DNA from: Erysipelotrichaceae bacterium UBA4808
GTDB taxonomy: Bacteria > Bacillota_I > Bacilli_A > Erysipelotrichales > Erysipelotrichaceae
Direction: 5' to 3'
NCBI GenBank assembly: GCA_002402585.1
Contig: DHGC01000073.1
Span: 1 to 39,475, forward strand
Length of the DNA: 39,475 nt
The position numbers and the translations under genes were made by a program. How positions within the stretch are numbered: the first letter of the stretch is position 1; each line of letters opens with the position of its first letter. The notes under the pieces are model-generated. The model did not search any database. It saw only the letters and a program-made list of their open reading frames with translations, and had not been told where the DNA came from. Below, piece by piece: positions 23,804 to 31,710 of the stretch.

Positions 23804-25041
23804 ACACTTGACCTCCCAACACAATCAATCGACAGGGCGATGACAGAATCGTTAATCGCATACGATTCAACCGTGTTACACAGAATGCAATGTTGACCTG
23901 CTTTAAATTGTGCGTTTCTTAGTTGATTGAAAGCAGAGACATCCGCTTTCGTGAATTTCATGCCTTTTTTAATTTCGATGCAATGATAGTGGGCATTCTC
24001 AACCAATATCAGATCAATCTCATTCTGGTTTGAATCACGATAGTAATAACCATTAAAAGAACGACCTGAGTTTAGATAGGATTTGCGCACTTCATTCATG
24101 GCAAACGTTTCCATAAATGCACCCGCAAAATGACTCACTTCGAGTGTTTTTGCATCCATAATCCTGAGTAAGTGCGCCGCAAGCCCGGTATCTGAGAAAT
24201 ACAACTTCGGAGATCGAACAATTCGCTTAACCATGGAGACATCATGATAAGGCTGTAATAAATAAATGAGTCCACTGCTTTCCAGAACGGATAACCAGCT
24301 GTTTATCGTTGCGGAATGAACACCAATGCTCTTTGAAATACTGAATACATTGAGCTGTTGACCTGTTAAGGATGCGAGAATCTGCATGAATGCATGGAAC
24401 TTGTTCTTGTCTTTGACGTTTATCAACTCCGTAACATCACGATCAATATACGTCGCAACGTAACGCGCATAATACTGTTCTGGATTGAGACGTGGGTTCT
24501 TATAAAGTTCAGGGTAGAATCCGCGAATGATTTGTTCAAAGACATTTGACACCGGTATTGGATCGAAGTGATGCTTCATAAGTTCCACATTGGGTAGAAA
24601 AGGGGTCTCTGTAACTTGGTTGATTTCACATCGACTCAAGGGTTCCATTTCAAAAATCGCTGCTCTACCCGCCATGGATTGCGATACGCCCTGCATGAGA
24701 TGAAAAGCTTGAGAGCCAGTGAGTATAAAGAGTCCATTCGATACTTCTTCGAAGATCCTTCGTTCATTGATTATTTCAGTAATCACTTCGAGCAGTTCCG
24801 GCGCATATTGAACCTCATCAATGATCAATGGGTAACCATGAACTTCAATAAAGTAGCGTGGATCTTCTTGCGCTAGTCTTCTTTGGTCAATATTATCTAA
24901 AGATACATACTTGAAGTTCAACGACCCTACAAATGTATGGACGAGTGTTGATTTCCCAACTTGTCGTGGTCCTGTAATAACCACTACAGGGAAATCGATG
25001 AGTGCAGCTTGTATGATGGTTTGAATTGAACGCTTAATCAT
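23800..25041 (-). CDS. AAA ATPase with DUF4143 (archaeal-type ATPase-like)
   Basis: 413 aa. The AAA_14 domain has Walker A GPRQVGKST (residues 24-32), Walker B PLIIDEVQ (71-78) and a sensor segment LFILTGSQAF. A winged-helix-like part follows (ISKSIGVHSATINSWLSVLESSGLIYLL). The C-terminal DUF4143 resembles PD-(D/E)xK nucleases: NEIDLILVENAHYHCIEIKKG carries the D...E-x-K pattern. These proteins are widespread in bacteria and often vary between strains; the cellular role is unknown, with links to defence or mobile elements proposed. The ATG has a GGAGG site and a TATAAT lies 25-30 bp upstream. Confidence 0.88.
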   Translation of the reverse strand: MIKRSIQTIIQAALIDFPVVVITGPRQVGKSTLVHTFVGSLNFKYVSLDNIDQRRLAQEDPRYFIEVHGYPLIIDEVQYAPELLEVITEIINERRIFEEVSNGLFILTGSQAFHLMQGVSQSMAGRAAIFEMEPLSRCEINQVTETPFLPNVELMKHHFDPIPVSNVFEQIIRGFYPELYKNPRLNPEQYYARYVATYIDRDVTELINVKDKNKFHAFMQILASLTGQQLNVFSISKSIGVHSATINSWLSVLESSGLIYLLQPYHDVSMVKRIVRSPKLYFSDTGLAAHLLRIMDAKTLEVSHFAGAFMETFAMNEVRKSYLNSGRSFNGYYYRDSNQNEIDLILVENAHYHCIEIKKGMKFTKADVSAFNQLRNAQFKAGQHCILCNTVESYAINDSVIALSIDCVGRSSV

Positions 25042-25139
25042 GGAGTACCTCCACCTACATTATACACTTTTTATGCATTTTTATATATGGACTATAAATT
25101 TGCATAATACTAATCTTATGTTTTGCTATTTAAACATAA

Positions 25140-25166
25140 ACAGAAAAGAGAGAACGTCATCTCTCT
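25140..25166 (-). terminator. Terminator of the nucleoside hydrolase gene
   Basis: Perfect 7-bp stem AGAGAGA/TCTCTCT with a 6-base loop, then TTTCTG on the - strand, 10 bp after the stop. Confidence 0.75.
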
Positions 25167-25175
25167 TCACCTTAC

Positions 25176-26108
25176 TTAAGCATACATCCGGATACAAGCT
25201 TCTACCATATCCCAGAATTTATCATTGTCCAATGTTATCCCTACTTTTGCATTAGCAGGTTTCTTACTGCTTCCAAAATAATCACAGACGGAACGTCCAT
25301 AACTTGGACCCCCACTGATATCGATTTCTGTATACATCTCTTTTAATGTGAACACAGTAGGATCGATCAAATAACCAATGCACGTTGCATCATGTACCGG
25401 ACCCCCTGCAAGTCCATACGCTTCATTTTGTGTCTTATAGGTAAAGCGCATAATGTCCCCAAACAGCTTACCCGCTTTATTACCAACAGCTTCCATCCGT
25501 TCAATCACATCCATGGTACAAGCTGTTTGGTTGGTCAAATCCAAACCCATCATCACAATCGGGACACCTGAAGTGAAAACAACATGAGCTGCTTCTGGAT
25601 CGGCTAAGAAGTTGAATTCCGCAGCCGGTGACATATTGCCTAAGCCATACGCTCCTCCCATTAATACGATCTCTTGAATCTTAGGGATGATGCGTGGTTC
25701 CATACGCATCGCCATGCCAATATTGGATAAAGGTCCAACAGGAACCAAGGTGATATCCCCTTCGGATGCCATCAATGTATTGATGATGTAGTTGACCGCA
25801 TGCATTGGTTCTGCTTGCTTATGCAAAGGTCCAAAGGCAGGACCATCCAAACCTGTTTCACCGTGAATGTTCTCTGCCACAACCTGTTTACGTACCATCG
25901 GTAAGGTCATTCCTGAATATACCGGCACATCGATTCTTACGTGTTGACACACATTCAAACCATTGACCAAAGTCTTCTCCAAAGTTTGATTCCCCGCTAC
26001 AATGGTTATTCCTAGTAAATCAATGGCTGGATGCTTAGCAGCCATAAGCATCGCAATCGCATCATCATGCCCAGGATCGCAGTCTAATATTATCTTTCGC
26101 TTGTCCAT
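25176..26108 (-). CDS. Inosine-uridine preferring nucleoside hydrolase
   Basis: Hydrolyses the N-glycosidic bond of ribonucleosides for salvage (IunH/RihA-B family). 310 aa from the ATG at 26108. The calcium-binding motif DCDPGHDDA is at residues 9-17 and the C-terminal Asp/His region GGPVHDATCIGYL is clear. VPVGPLSNIGMAMR and LMGGAYGLGNMSPAAEFN are typical of the family. AGAGAG precedes the ATG; the open frame to 26153 contains other Met codons but no better site. It is divergent from a YeiL-like regulator, an arrangement also known from E. coli, where yeiL neighbours rihB. Confidence 0.94.
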   Translation of the reverse strand: MDKRKIILDCDPGHDDAIAMLMAAKHPAIDLLGITIVAGNQTLEKTLVNGLNVCQHVRIDVPVYSGMTLPMVRKQVVAENIHGETGLDGPAFGPLHKQAEPMHAVNYIINTLMASEGDITLVPVGPLSNIGMAMRMEPRIIPKIQEIVLMGGAYGLGNMSPAAEFNFLADPEAAHVVFTSGVPIVMMGLDLTNQTACTMDVIERMEAVGNKAGKLFGDIMRFTYKTQNEAYGLAGGPVHDATCIGYLIDPTVFTLKEMYTEIDISGGPSYGRSVCDYFGSSKKPANAKVGITLDNDKFWDMVEACIRMYA

Positions 26109-26180
26109 TTCATTCTCTCTTTCATTCGCTTTATGCATCTCTATACTTTGCATTATAGTGTGCCTAATCTATACTGTATA

Positions 26181-26192
26181 TGAGATTTCTCA
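26181..26192. promoter_or_regulatory. Palindrome in the nucleoside hydrolase/regulator divergent region
   Basis: TGAGA-TT-TCTCA, symmetric arms around two bases, directly before the ribosome binding site of the Crp/Fnr-type gene. A likely autoregulatory site. Confidence 0.4.
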
Positions 26193-26204
26193 CATGAGGT
26201 GAAT

Positions 26205-26927
26205 ATGCACATCATCGATTCTAAACAAGAAGTACAGAAAGTGTTGGCATCTTCTAATTTTCAAAGTATTTTTTCATTTGATGTAAAACATCTAGCTAAA
26301 CTCACCAACTTTGATGTGGATGATGAGATTACGGTAGAAGGCAAAATCCTTGAGCATCTCTTTTATCTTGTATCAGGACAAGCTAAACTCTTTATCACGC
26401 TACCGAATGGTAAACGTACACTCATTGATTTCTTCAATGCGCCTTGCTTTATCGGTGAGATGGAACTGTTGGGTGTGCATACGCATTGCAGGTCGGTTCA
26501 AGCTTTGGTTCCTTGTGTTTGTTTAGCACTTCCTTTAGATTTATGTCGAAAACAACTCTTGAATGATGCACGTTTTCTTAGAATACTATCGCTTTATCTG
26601 GGTAATAAAAACATGCGTAATGTCGCATCCCTTGCGGAAACAAAGACGTATCCACTCACAAATCGACTTGCGTCCTTTATCTTATTAGCAGCACCCAATG
26701 GACATTACAAAGAAATGCATGAGAATGCGGCGGAGTACTTAGGTGTATCGTATCGACATTTACTTTTTGTTTTAGCTGATTTTATACAAAAAGGTTATTT
26801 GGAGAAGACGGAAAAAGGCTATCATGTCTCAAACAAAGAAGCTTTAGTTAAACTTTCGAATGAGATGAATACAGGACTAAGTGTCTCGACTTTATTCGCA
26901 AATATGAACATGGATAATCAACCGTAG
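26205..26927 (+). CDS. Crp/Fnr-family regulator, YeiL-like
   Basis: 240 aa. The N-terminal cyclic-nucleotide-binding-like beta roll (about residues 20-125; EHLFYLVSGQAKLFITLPNGKRTLIDFF and PCFIGEMELLG) and C-terminal Crp HTH (about 150-215; AAEYLGVSYRHLLFVLADFIQKGYLEK). Four cysteines occur at PCF, HCR and PCVC, a pattern not of Fnr but possibly redox-relevant, as proposed for YeiL. The ATG at 26205 has GAGG 5 bases upstream and is preferred to the GTG at 26199. It likely regulates the divergent nucleoside hydrolase. Confidence 0.88.
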   Translation: MHIIDSKQEVQKVLASSNFQSIFSFDVKHLAKLTNFDVDDEITVEGKILEHLFYLVSGQAKLFITLPNGKRTLIDFFNAPCFIGEMELLGVHTHCRSVQALVPCVCLALPLDLCRKQLLNDARFLRILSLYLGNKNMRNVASLAETKTYPLTNRLASFILLAAPNGHYKEMHENAAEYLGVSYRHLLFVLADFIQKGYLEKTEKGYHVSNKEALVKLSNEMNTGLSVSTLFANMNMDNQP

Positions 26928-27019
26928 AAATTCAGTCTAAATTAGGATAATTGAACAGTTTCTTCGCATCGTTTATTACTGATTTGCACCAACATTTTGT
27001 GAGTATACACGATCCACAT

Positions 27020-27047
27020 TTGTAAACTTATTTCTTTATGCCATAAT
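27020..27047 (+). promoter_or_regulatory. Possible promoter of the Cys-rich lipoprotein gene
   Basis: TTGTAA (27020-27025), 16-bp spacer, CATAAT (27042-27047). The rest of the gap 26928-27136 shows nothing else. Confidence 0.35.
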
Positions 27048-27136
27048 AAAATTAGCAAGTTAGAAAAACTAATTATTCTTAGAACTGATTAATCATATAA
27101 ATGCTTACGAGTCTATCGATGCAAGGAGGCATTAAC

Positions 27137-27583
27137 ATGAAGACTTATTGCTTGTTAATGACAATAATCTTTGGTCTTATCCTAAGTTCTTGTAGTTCAG
27201 ATGAAACGAGTCCATTAGATGAAGCTGAACCCTGTGAGGAGTGTTTAGTCTGTGAGCTGTGTCCTGTTAGCCCTTTTCCTGAAGGTTTAGTGCTACCACA
27301 AATCTATATTCAAGGTAAGTCATATTGGACAATTGTAGATCTCGATGCATTGAATACAAATATCATTGAACCCATCGTTGCATATTATGAAACTGAAGAA
27401 CAAACGGTTATTTCTATTTCAGTCACAACAGATGATCTTTTAGAAACTTCAATTAATACAATCATTGTAGAAGTCATTGTTTCTGATAACGATAGTAATC
27501 AAGAGCCTCTTTACATGGGTGTCTTAATCGAAAAAGAAGCTGGTACATTCCCAGTGTGGGCGCCAGAAACCATCGAGCCTTAA
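27137..27583 (+). CDS. Cys-rich lipoprotein of unknown function (148 aa)
   Basis: Signal peptide with lipobox ILSSC (lipidated C19), so it is anchored on the outer face of the membrane. Directly after it comes an acidic linker and a four-cysteine cluster C33-x2-C36-x2-C39-x2-C42-P, which is close to, but not the same as, a ferredoxin CxxCxxCxxxCP motif. The rest (about 45-148) looks like a small beta-rich domain (YIQGKSYWTIVDLDAL, VISISVTTDDLLETS) with no family I recognise. AGGAGG stands 7 bases before the ATG at 27137. It is the first of three + strand genes. Confidence 0.7.
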   Translation: MKTYCLLMTIIFGLILSSCSSDETSPLDEAEPCEECLVCELCPVSPFPEGLVLPQIYIQGKSYWTIVDLDALNTNIIEPIVAYYETEEQTVISISVTTDDLLETSINTIIVEVIVSDNDSNQEPLYMGVLIEKEAGTFPVWAPETIEP

Positions 27584-27653
27584 CAACATACACTTATTTT
27601 AACCTGTAAGCTAAAACGATTATCTTAGTAGAACTTTAATCCCTTAACGATCA

Positions 27654-27683
27654 TTGACTAAAGAGCAATACAAAGTTTGATAC
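27654..27683 (+). promoter_or_regulatory. Possible promoter of the epimerase/reductase gene
   Basis: TTGACT (27654-27659), 18-bp spacer, TGATAC (27678-27683). Confidence 0.35.
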
Positions 27684-27746
27684 CGAGCTGTTCAACCTAC
27701 CAATTTGTTTCGAAAATCAGTGATCAAAGATCGAAAGGAATTATCT

Positions 27747-28781
27747 ATGAATAAAACAACACGTGATACAAAAGTATACATGGTAACAGGTGCGACTGGT
27801 TTTCTGGGCAATCGCATTGTAAAAATGTTACTTGAAGAAGGAAAGCACGTAAGAGTTTTTGTACGTCAAGATTATCCAGATGACCGTGTTGAAGTGGTTA
27901 AGGGTGACTTGATGGATTTAGACTCCATTAGAAGAGCTGTTAAAGGGTCAGATGTCGTGTTTCATACCGCATCCTTTATATCGTGGAATCCAAATGATGA
28001 GGAAAAACTAAACAGGGTAAACATTAAAGCGAATAAAGATATTATAGACGCATGTAAGGATTTTAATGTGTCTAAGCTCATCTATACAAGCTCAATTGAT
28101 GCGATTTACGAAGGTAAACCGATTAAGGATGGTGATGAATCATTGCCTTATCCGAATAAGTTTATTGATCATTACTCTTACACGAAAGCGATGGCTGAAA
28201 AAGAGATCATTTCTGCCAATAATCAAGGTGGATTACTCACGTGTTCTTTGAGGACAACTGGCATTTATGGTCCTGGGGATAGAACACGTCTGCCAAGTAT
28301 TATCGATGTCTTAAGAAAAGGCAAATACATGCAAATCGGTAATGGGCAAGCAAGATTCTCACATGTCTATGTTGATAATTGTGCATACGCTCATATCCTT
28401 GCAGAAAAGGCTTTGGTTCCTGTATCTCCTGTTTGTGGACAGTGCTACTTTATCACAGATCATGATTCTGGTTATTTTTTCGATTTCTTTAAGCCCATAC
28501 TATCAAGTTTAGGCTATGCCATTCCAAATCGTAAGTTACCGTATAAACTTGCTATGGGTTTAGCCTATTTATCAGAATTCATTGCTAAGCTACCATGGAA
28601 TAAGAAAAGTGCTCAACCAATGTTAACCCGATATACCGTAGCTTCGACAGCTCTAGATTTCTCGTTTGTTCATGATAAAGCAACTAGAGATTTTGGTTAT
28701 AGACCGCTTGTTCCTTTTGATAAGGCAATCCAAGAAACGATTGATGACCTCAAGTTAAAAGGATACGCTAAACAAGACTAA
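27747..28781 (+). CDS. NAD-dependent epimerase/dehydratase-type SDR protein
   Basis: An extended short-chain dehydrogenase/reductase of 344 aa. The Rossmann motif is GATGFLG (about residues 17-23) and the active-site pair is Tyr/Lys in HYSYTKAMAEKE (YxxxK), with a preceding TSSIDAIYEG Ser. It resembles the 3-beta-HSD/dihydroflavonol-reductase side of the family (RTTGIYGPGDRT, FSHVYVDNCAYAHILA). The ATG at 27747 has AAAGGA 7 bases upstream; the frame is open to 27705. Substrate unknown. The adjacent GH3 enzyme may point to a sugar or glycoside, but a steroid- or lipid-type substrate is as likely. Confidence 0.88.
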   Translation: MNKTTRDTKVYMVTGATGFLGNRIVKMLLEEGKHVRVFVRQDYPDDRVEVVKGDLMDLDSIRRAVKGSDVVFHTASFISWNPNDEEKLNRVNIKANKDIIDACKDFNVSKLIYTSSIDAIYEGKPIKDGDESLPYPNKFIDHYSYTKAMAEKEIISANNQGGLLTCSLRTTGIYGPGDRTRLPSIIDVLRKGKYMQIGNGQARFSHVYVDNCAYAHILAEKALVPVSPVCGQCYFITDHDSGYFFDFFKPILSSLGYAIPNRKLPYKLAMGLAYLSEFIAKLPWNKKSAQPMLTRYTVASTALDFSFVHDKATRDFGYRPLVPFDKAIQETIDDLKLKGYAKQD

Positions 28782-28911
28782 TCGTTAAGAACTATGTTCA
28801 TTTAGCTTAATGAGTGTGATTTTGTAAAAATCACATGTCGATAAAATTTAACCATTTGGTTAGGTCAAGAGAGCTTAATCTATATATGCATCACTTGACA
28901 GAAAGGTTAGT

Positions 28912-30729
28912 ATGCGAATTAGTAAATCAAAAAGACTAATTACTATTATCTTGGTTTTGATTTTAAGTGCGTGCGATATTAACAACCAAACAGATAATGA
29001 TCGTGGAAAAATCAGAATTCAGACTTTAGCTGATATTGAGCAAGCAATCCAATTAATGACTTTGGAAGAGAAAGCAGGTCAATTGATTCAAGCTGAAAGA
29101 TCTCGCATCAGCTATTCAGAAATCACACGTTATAACATTGGCTCAATTTTGAGTGGTGGTGGAAGTGTACCCCAGGGAAATACACCTGAAGCTTGGGTTA
29201 GTATGATCAATCAGATGAATGCAGCTGCACTTAAGTCTTCATCAGGGATTCCCATCATCTATGGAATTGATGCCGTACATGGTAATAGTAATGTCAAAAA
29301 TGCAACAATTTTTCCACATAATATCGGCCTTGGGGCTGCCAATGATCCTGATTTGATGAAAGCAATTGGCATCGCAAGCGCTAAAGAAATCTTGGCTATT
29401 GGCGTTGATTGGAATTTTGCGCCTGCTGTATCCTCAGCACAAGATATTCGTTGGGGTAGAACCTATGAGAGCTATTCTGAAGACATTCAAAGGGTCTCAG
29501 TTTTGGCAGTTCCTTATATCGAAGGTCTATTGTCAGAAGGCATCCTTACAACCACCAAGCACTTCATAGGGGACGGATATACAACGTTTTTAACAGGCGA
29601 AAATAAAAATCTTATTGATCGTGGTGATGTGACAATGAGCAAGGAAGCCATGTTGGCGGGTAATTTAGATGCCTATATCGCAGCGATTGATGCGAACACG
29701 AGTGCAATTATGGCTTCTTTCAACAGTGTCAATGGCGTAAAAGTCCATGGTGATCCTACTTTACTCACCGACTTGCTTAGAAATGAACTTAAATTTGAGG
29801 GGCTAGTAGTTTCTGACTGGGAGGCAATTCATACGATAGCTCCAAGTCTAAATGAGCAAGTAGCCTTAGCAATCAATTCAGGTGTTGATTTACTTATGCA
29901 ACCTTATAACTGGAAAGATGTATACAAAGCCATTATATATAACGTAAACAATAAAAAGATATCGCAAGAACGCTTAGATGAAGCCGTTCGAAGAAATCTC
30001 GTATTGAAATTTGAAGCAGGTCTCTTTGATGGTGAAGTGCTGAAAGAGGCAGGTGAAGTTGGCACTCAAGCATCTAAGAAAGTTGCACGTGAAGCTGTCG
30101 CAAAATCATTGGTATTACTCAAGAATGAAGCGATCCTACCTTTGAAAAAGGATATAAAGATCTACTTAACTGGACCTGCGAGCGATAACGTTGGAATTCA
30201 ATGTGGTGGTTGGACATTGCGTTGGCAAGGTGAAACGGATTCAGATCTCAACAATGGGATCAGTCTTAAAGATGCCCTCTATGAGGTTTTATCCGCACAT
30301 GGTGGATCACTCGTAAGTGATCCTAATGAAGCGGATGTGATAATTTTGGCTATTGGTGAAAAACCCTATGCTGAGATGCATGGCGATACAGATGATTTAT
30401 CTCTGGATGGGCCTTTGTCATTAAAGGATAATTTGAAAGCCGTGGAATATGTGAAGAGCTTAGATAAACCCATCCTAACCATTATGATTGCGGGTCGACC
30501 TCTACTTATTGATCCCTATTTAAACGACTGGGATGCCTTTGTTATGGCATGGCTTCCAGGAACTGAAGGCAATGGCATGACCGATGTTCTTTTTGGAGAT
30601 AAACCATTTCAGGGTACTCTACCCTTCACTTGGCCAATGTCGAATGATCAGGCTAGCCATAATATGAATATGGAGAATTATAATCTAATTAAACATCAAT
30701 TTAAGTATGGTGATGGAATTGTGCCTTGA
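28912..30729 (+). CDS. GH3 beta-glucosidase-type lipoprotein
   Basis: 605 aa. The lipobox ILSAC (lipidated C21) predicts anchoring outside the cell. The (beta/alpha)8 domain (about 40-385) has the substrate-binding KHFIGDG (216-222) and catalytic nucleophile D302 in VVSDWEAI. The C-terminal alpha/beta sandwich has AIGEKPYAEMHGD, in which E488 aligns with the acid/base Glu of barley exo-glucanase ExoI. This is a two-domain GH3 without fibronectin domain. It would release glucose from beta-glucans or cello-oligosaccharides outside the cell. AAAGG precedes the ATG. A PTS operon follows on the other strand and could take up released sugar. Confidence 0.93.
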   Translation: MRISKSKRLITIILVLILSACDINNQTDNDRGKIRIQTLADIEQAIQLMTLEEKAGQLIQAERSRISYSEITRYNIGSILSGGGSVPQGNTPEAWVSMINQMNAAALKSSSGIPIIYGIDAVHGNSNVKNATIFPHNIGLGAANDPDLMKAIGIASAKEILAIGVDWNFAPAVSSAQDIRWGRTYESYSEDIQRVSVLAVPYIEGLLSEGILTTTKHFIGDGYTTFLTGENKNLIDRGDVTMSKEAMLAGNLDAYIAAIDANTSAIMASFNSVNGVKVHGDPTLLTDLLRNELKFEGLVVSDWEAIHTIAPSLNEQVALAINSGVDLLMQPYNWKDVYKAIIYNVNNKKISQERLDEAVRRNLVLKFEAGLFDGEVLKEAGEVGTQASKKVAREAVAKSLVLLKNEAILPLKKDIKIYLTGPASDNVGIQCGGWTLRWQGETDSDLNNGISLKDALYEVLSAHGGSLVSDPNEADVIILAIGEKPYAEMHGDTDDLSLDGPLSLKDNLKAVEYVKSLDKPILTIMIAGRPLLIDPYLNDWDAFVMAWLPGTEGNGMTDVLFGDKPFQGTLPFTWPMSNDQASHNMNMENYNLIKHQFKYGDGIVP

Positions 30730-30818
30730 TTATCAGATATTTTACATAAACATGACATTCTACCACACTTAGTTTATTCAGCTACTAAAAGTCTTGTGAT
30801 AAGGCTTAATGTGTAAAA

Positions 30819-30858
30819 AGACTATCGGCACGTTTGTCGACAGTCTGATGTTTATTTT
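30819..30858 (+). terminator. Possible terminator after the GH3 gene
   Basis: Stem AGACT-a-TCG/CGA-c-AGTCT (one mismatch, 10-base loop), followed by a moderately T-rich stretch. It lies 90 bp after the stop. No other feature is seen in 30730-30963. Confidence 0.45.
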
Positions 30859-30963
30859 CGCTCAAAGGCTTTAATTTTTTTAGTAGCAGATTAATCGTCT
30901 TGAAATTGAAGCTCCCATTATTTAATTGATCGTCTACGTTTCTAGTGAATTTAAATTAGACTT

Positions 30964-31710
30964 TCATGATGTAAATGCTTTAACATTTGCAAAATCAAAA
31001 TATTTTAATCTTGTTTTTTCTTTATCTAAAATATCTACTTCAGTTATTATTTCACTCGCATTAATTTGATCGATCAATTCAATTTCATAATTCTTGTTTA
31101 CTTGTCTCAAGTTACTACCCAATATTTGATACCCCAATTGATAAGCCGATCCATCATCAACGATTACAAATGATGTGTCTGTCTCTTTCTCTAGTGCTCT
31201 TTTCATCAACAAGCTTAATGTTTGCCTATTCTTATTCTTCTGACTCGGAATAATTCCGGGAAGTCGGAAGAGAAAGACAGATGATAGAAATACCAACAGA
31301 CTCAATGCGCTGAATAAGACAACATTTTCTCCAGATATTATTCTCTCAAATAACGATAGTAAGATGATTCCATTCACAAAAGTCACTAAAATAAACTTGA
31401 TTCCCTCAAGAATCAAACTTATCCTCTGTCGTTTCTTAATCTCAAATGGCTTGAATTTAAAGTTATCAAGTATCCATGATGGTGTATCAAAATGACCGAT
31501 TACAAGTTTATTCGATTCCAAGAGATTCCCAATGATCAAGCTTTGATAAATTTGTTTGCGATAAACATCTTTAACAATCTTTGCTTCAATACCCTCTTCG
31601 TCGAGTATAGCTTTAAGTTCTACAAGAAAGACATTCTTTTGAAAACGGAAAAAACGAGCTTTTTGAGTATCTAATAGTATTTCAATTCTTTCTTGAGCTT
31701 TCATGTTCAT
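30964..31710 (-). CDS. Two-span membrane protein resembling an inactivated M28 peptidase
   Basis: 248 aa. The first part (SLIIGNLLESNKLVIGHFDTP, His73 and Asp75) corresponds to the zinc-ligand HxDTP start of Bacillota membrane-inserted M28 aminopeptidase-like proteins. Two hydrophobic helices (about 98-121 and 129-150) are inserted, as in those relatives. Where active enzymes have a second metal motif (NDNTSG) this protein has KNKNRQT (158-164), and FDNEE is replaced by VDDGS (184-188). Most ligands and the catalytic Glu are therefore missing. The gene starts by an ATGA overlap with the PTS regulator, so it is translationally coupled to it. A sensor or scaffolding role is inference, and the M28 relation is from recalled pattern. 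Confidence 0.55.
   Translation of the reverse strand: MNMKAQERIEILLDTQKARFFRFQKNVFLVELKAILDEEGIEAKIVKDVYRKQIYQSLIIGNLLESNKLVIGHFDTPSWILDNFKFKPFEIKKRQRISLILEGIKFILVTFVNGIILLSLFERIISGENVVLFSALSLLVFLSSVFLFRLPGIIPSQKNKNRQTLSLLMKRALEKETDTSFVIVDDGSAYQLGYQILGSNLRQVNKNYEIELIDQINASEIITEVDILDKEKTRLKYFDFANVKAFTS

Noticed and set aside
23800..25041. DUF4143 ATPase as part of a defence island
   Set aside because: No other defence or mobile-element gene lies nearby; the neighbours are metabolic.
28816..28834. Perfect hairpin GTGATTTT/AAAATCAC between the SDR and GH3 genes as a terminator
   Set aside because: No T-run follows on either strand. It may be an operator or chance, so it is not listed as a feature.
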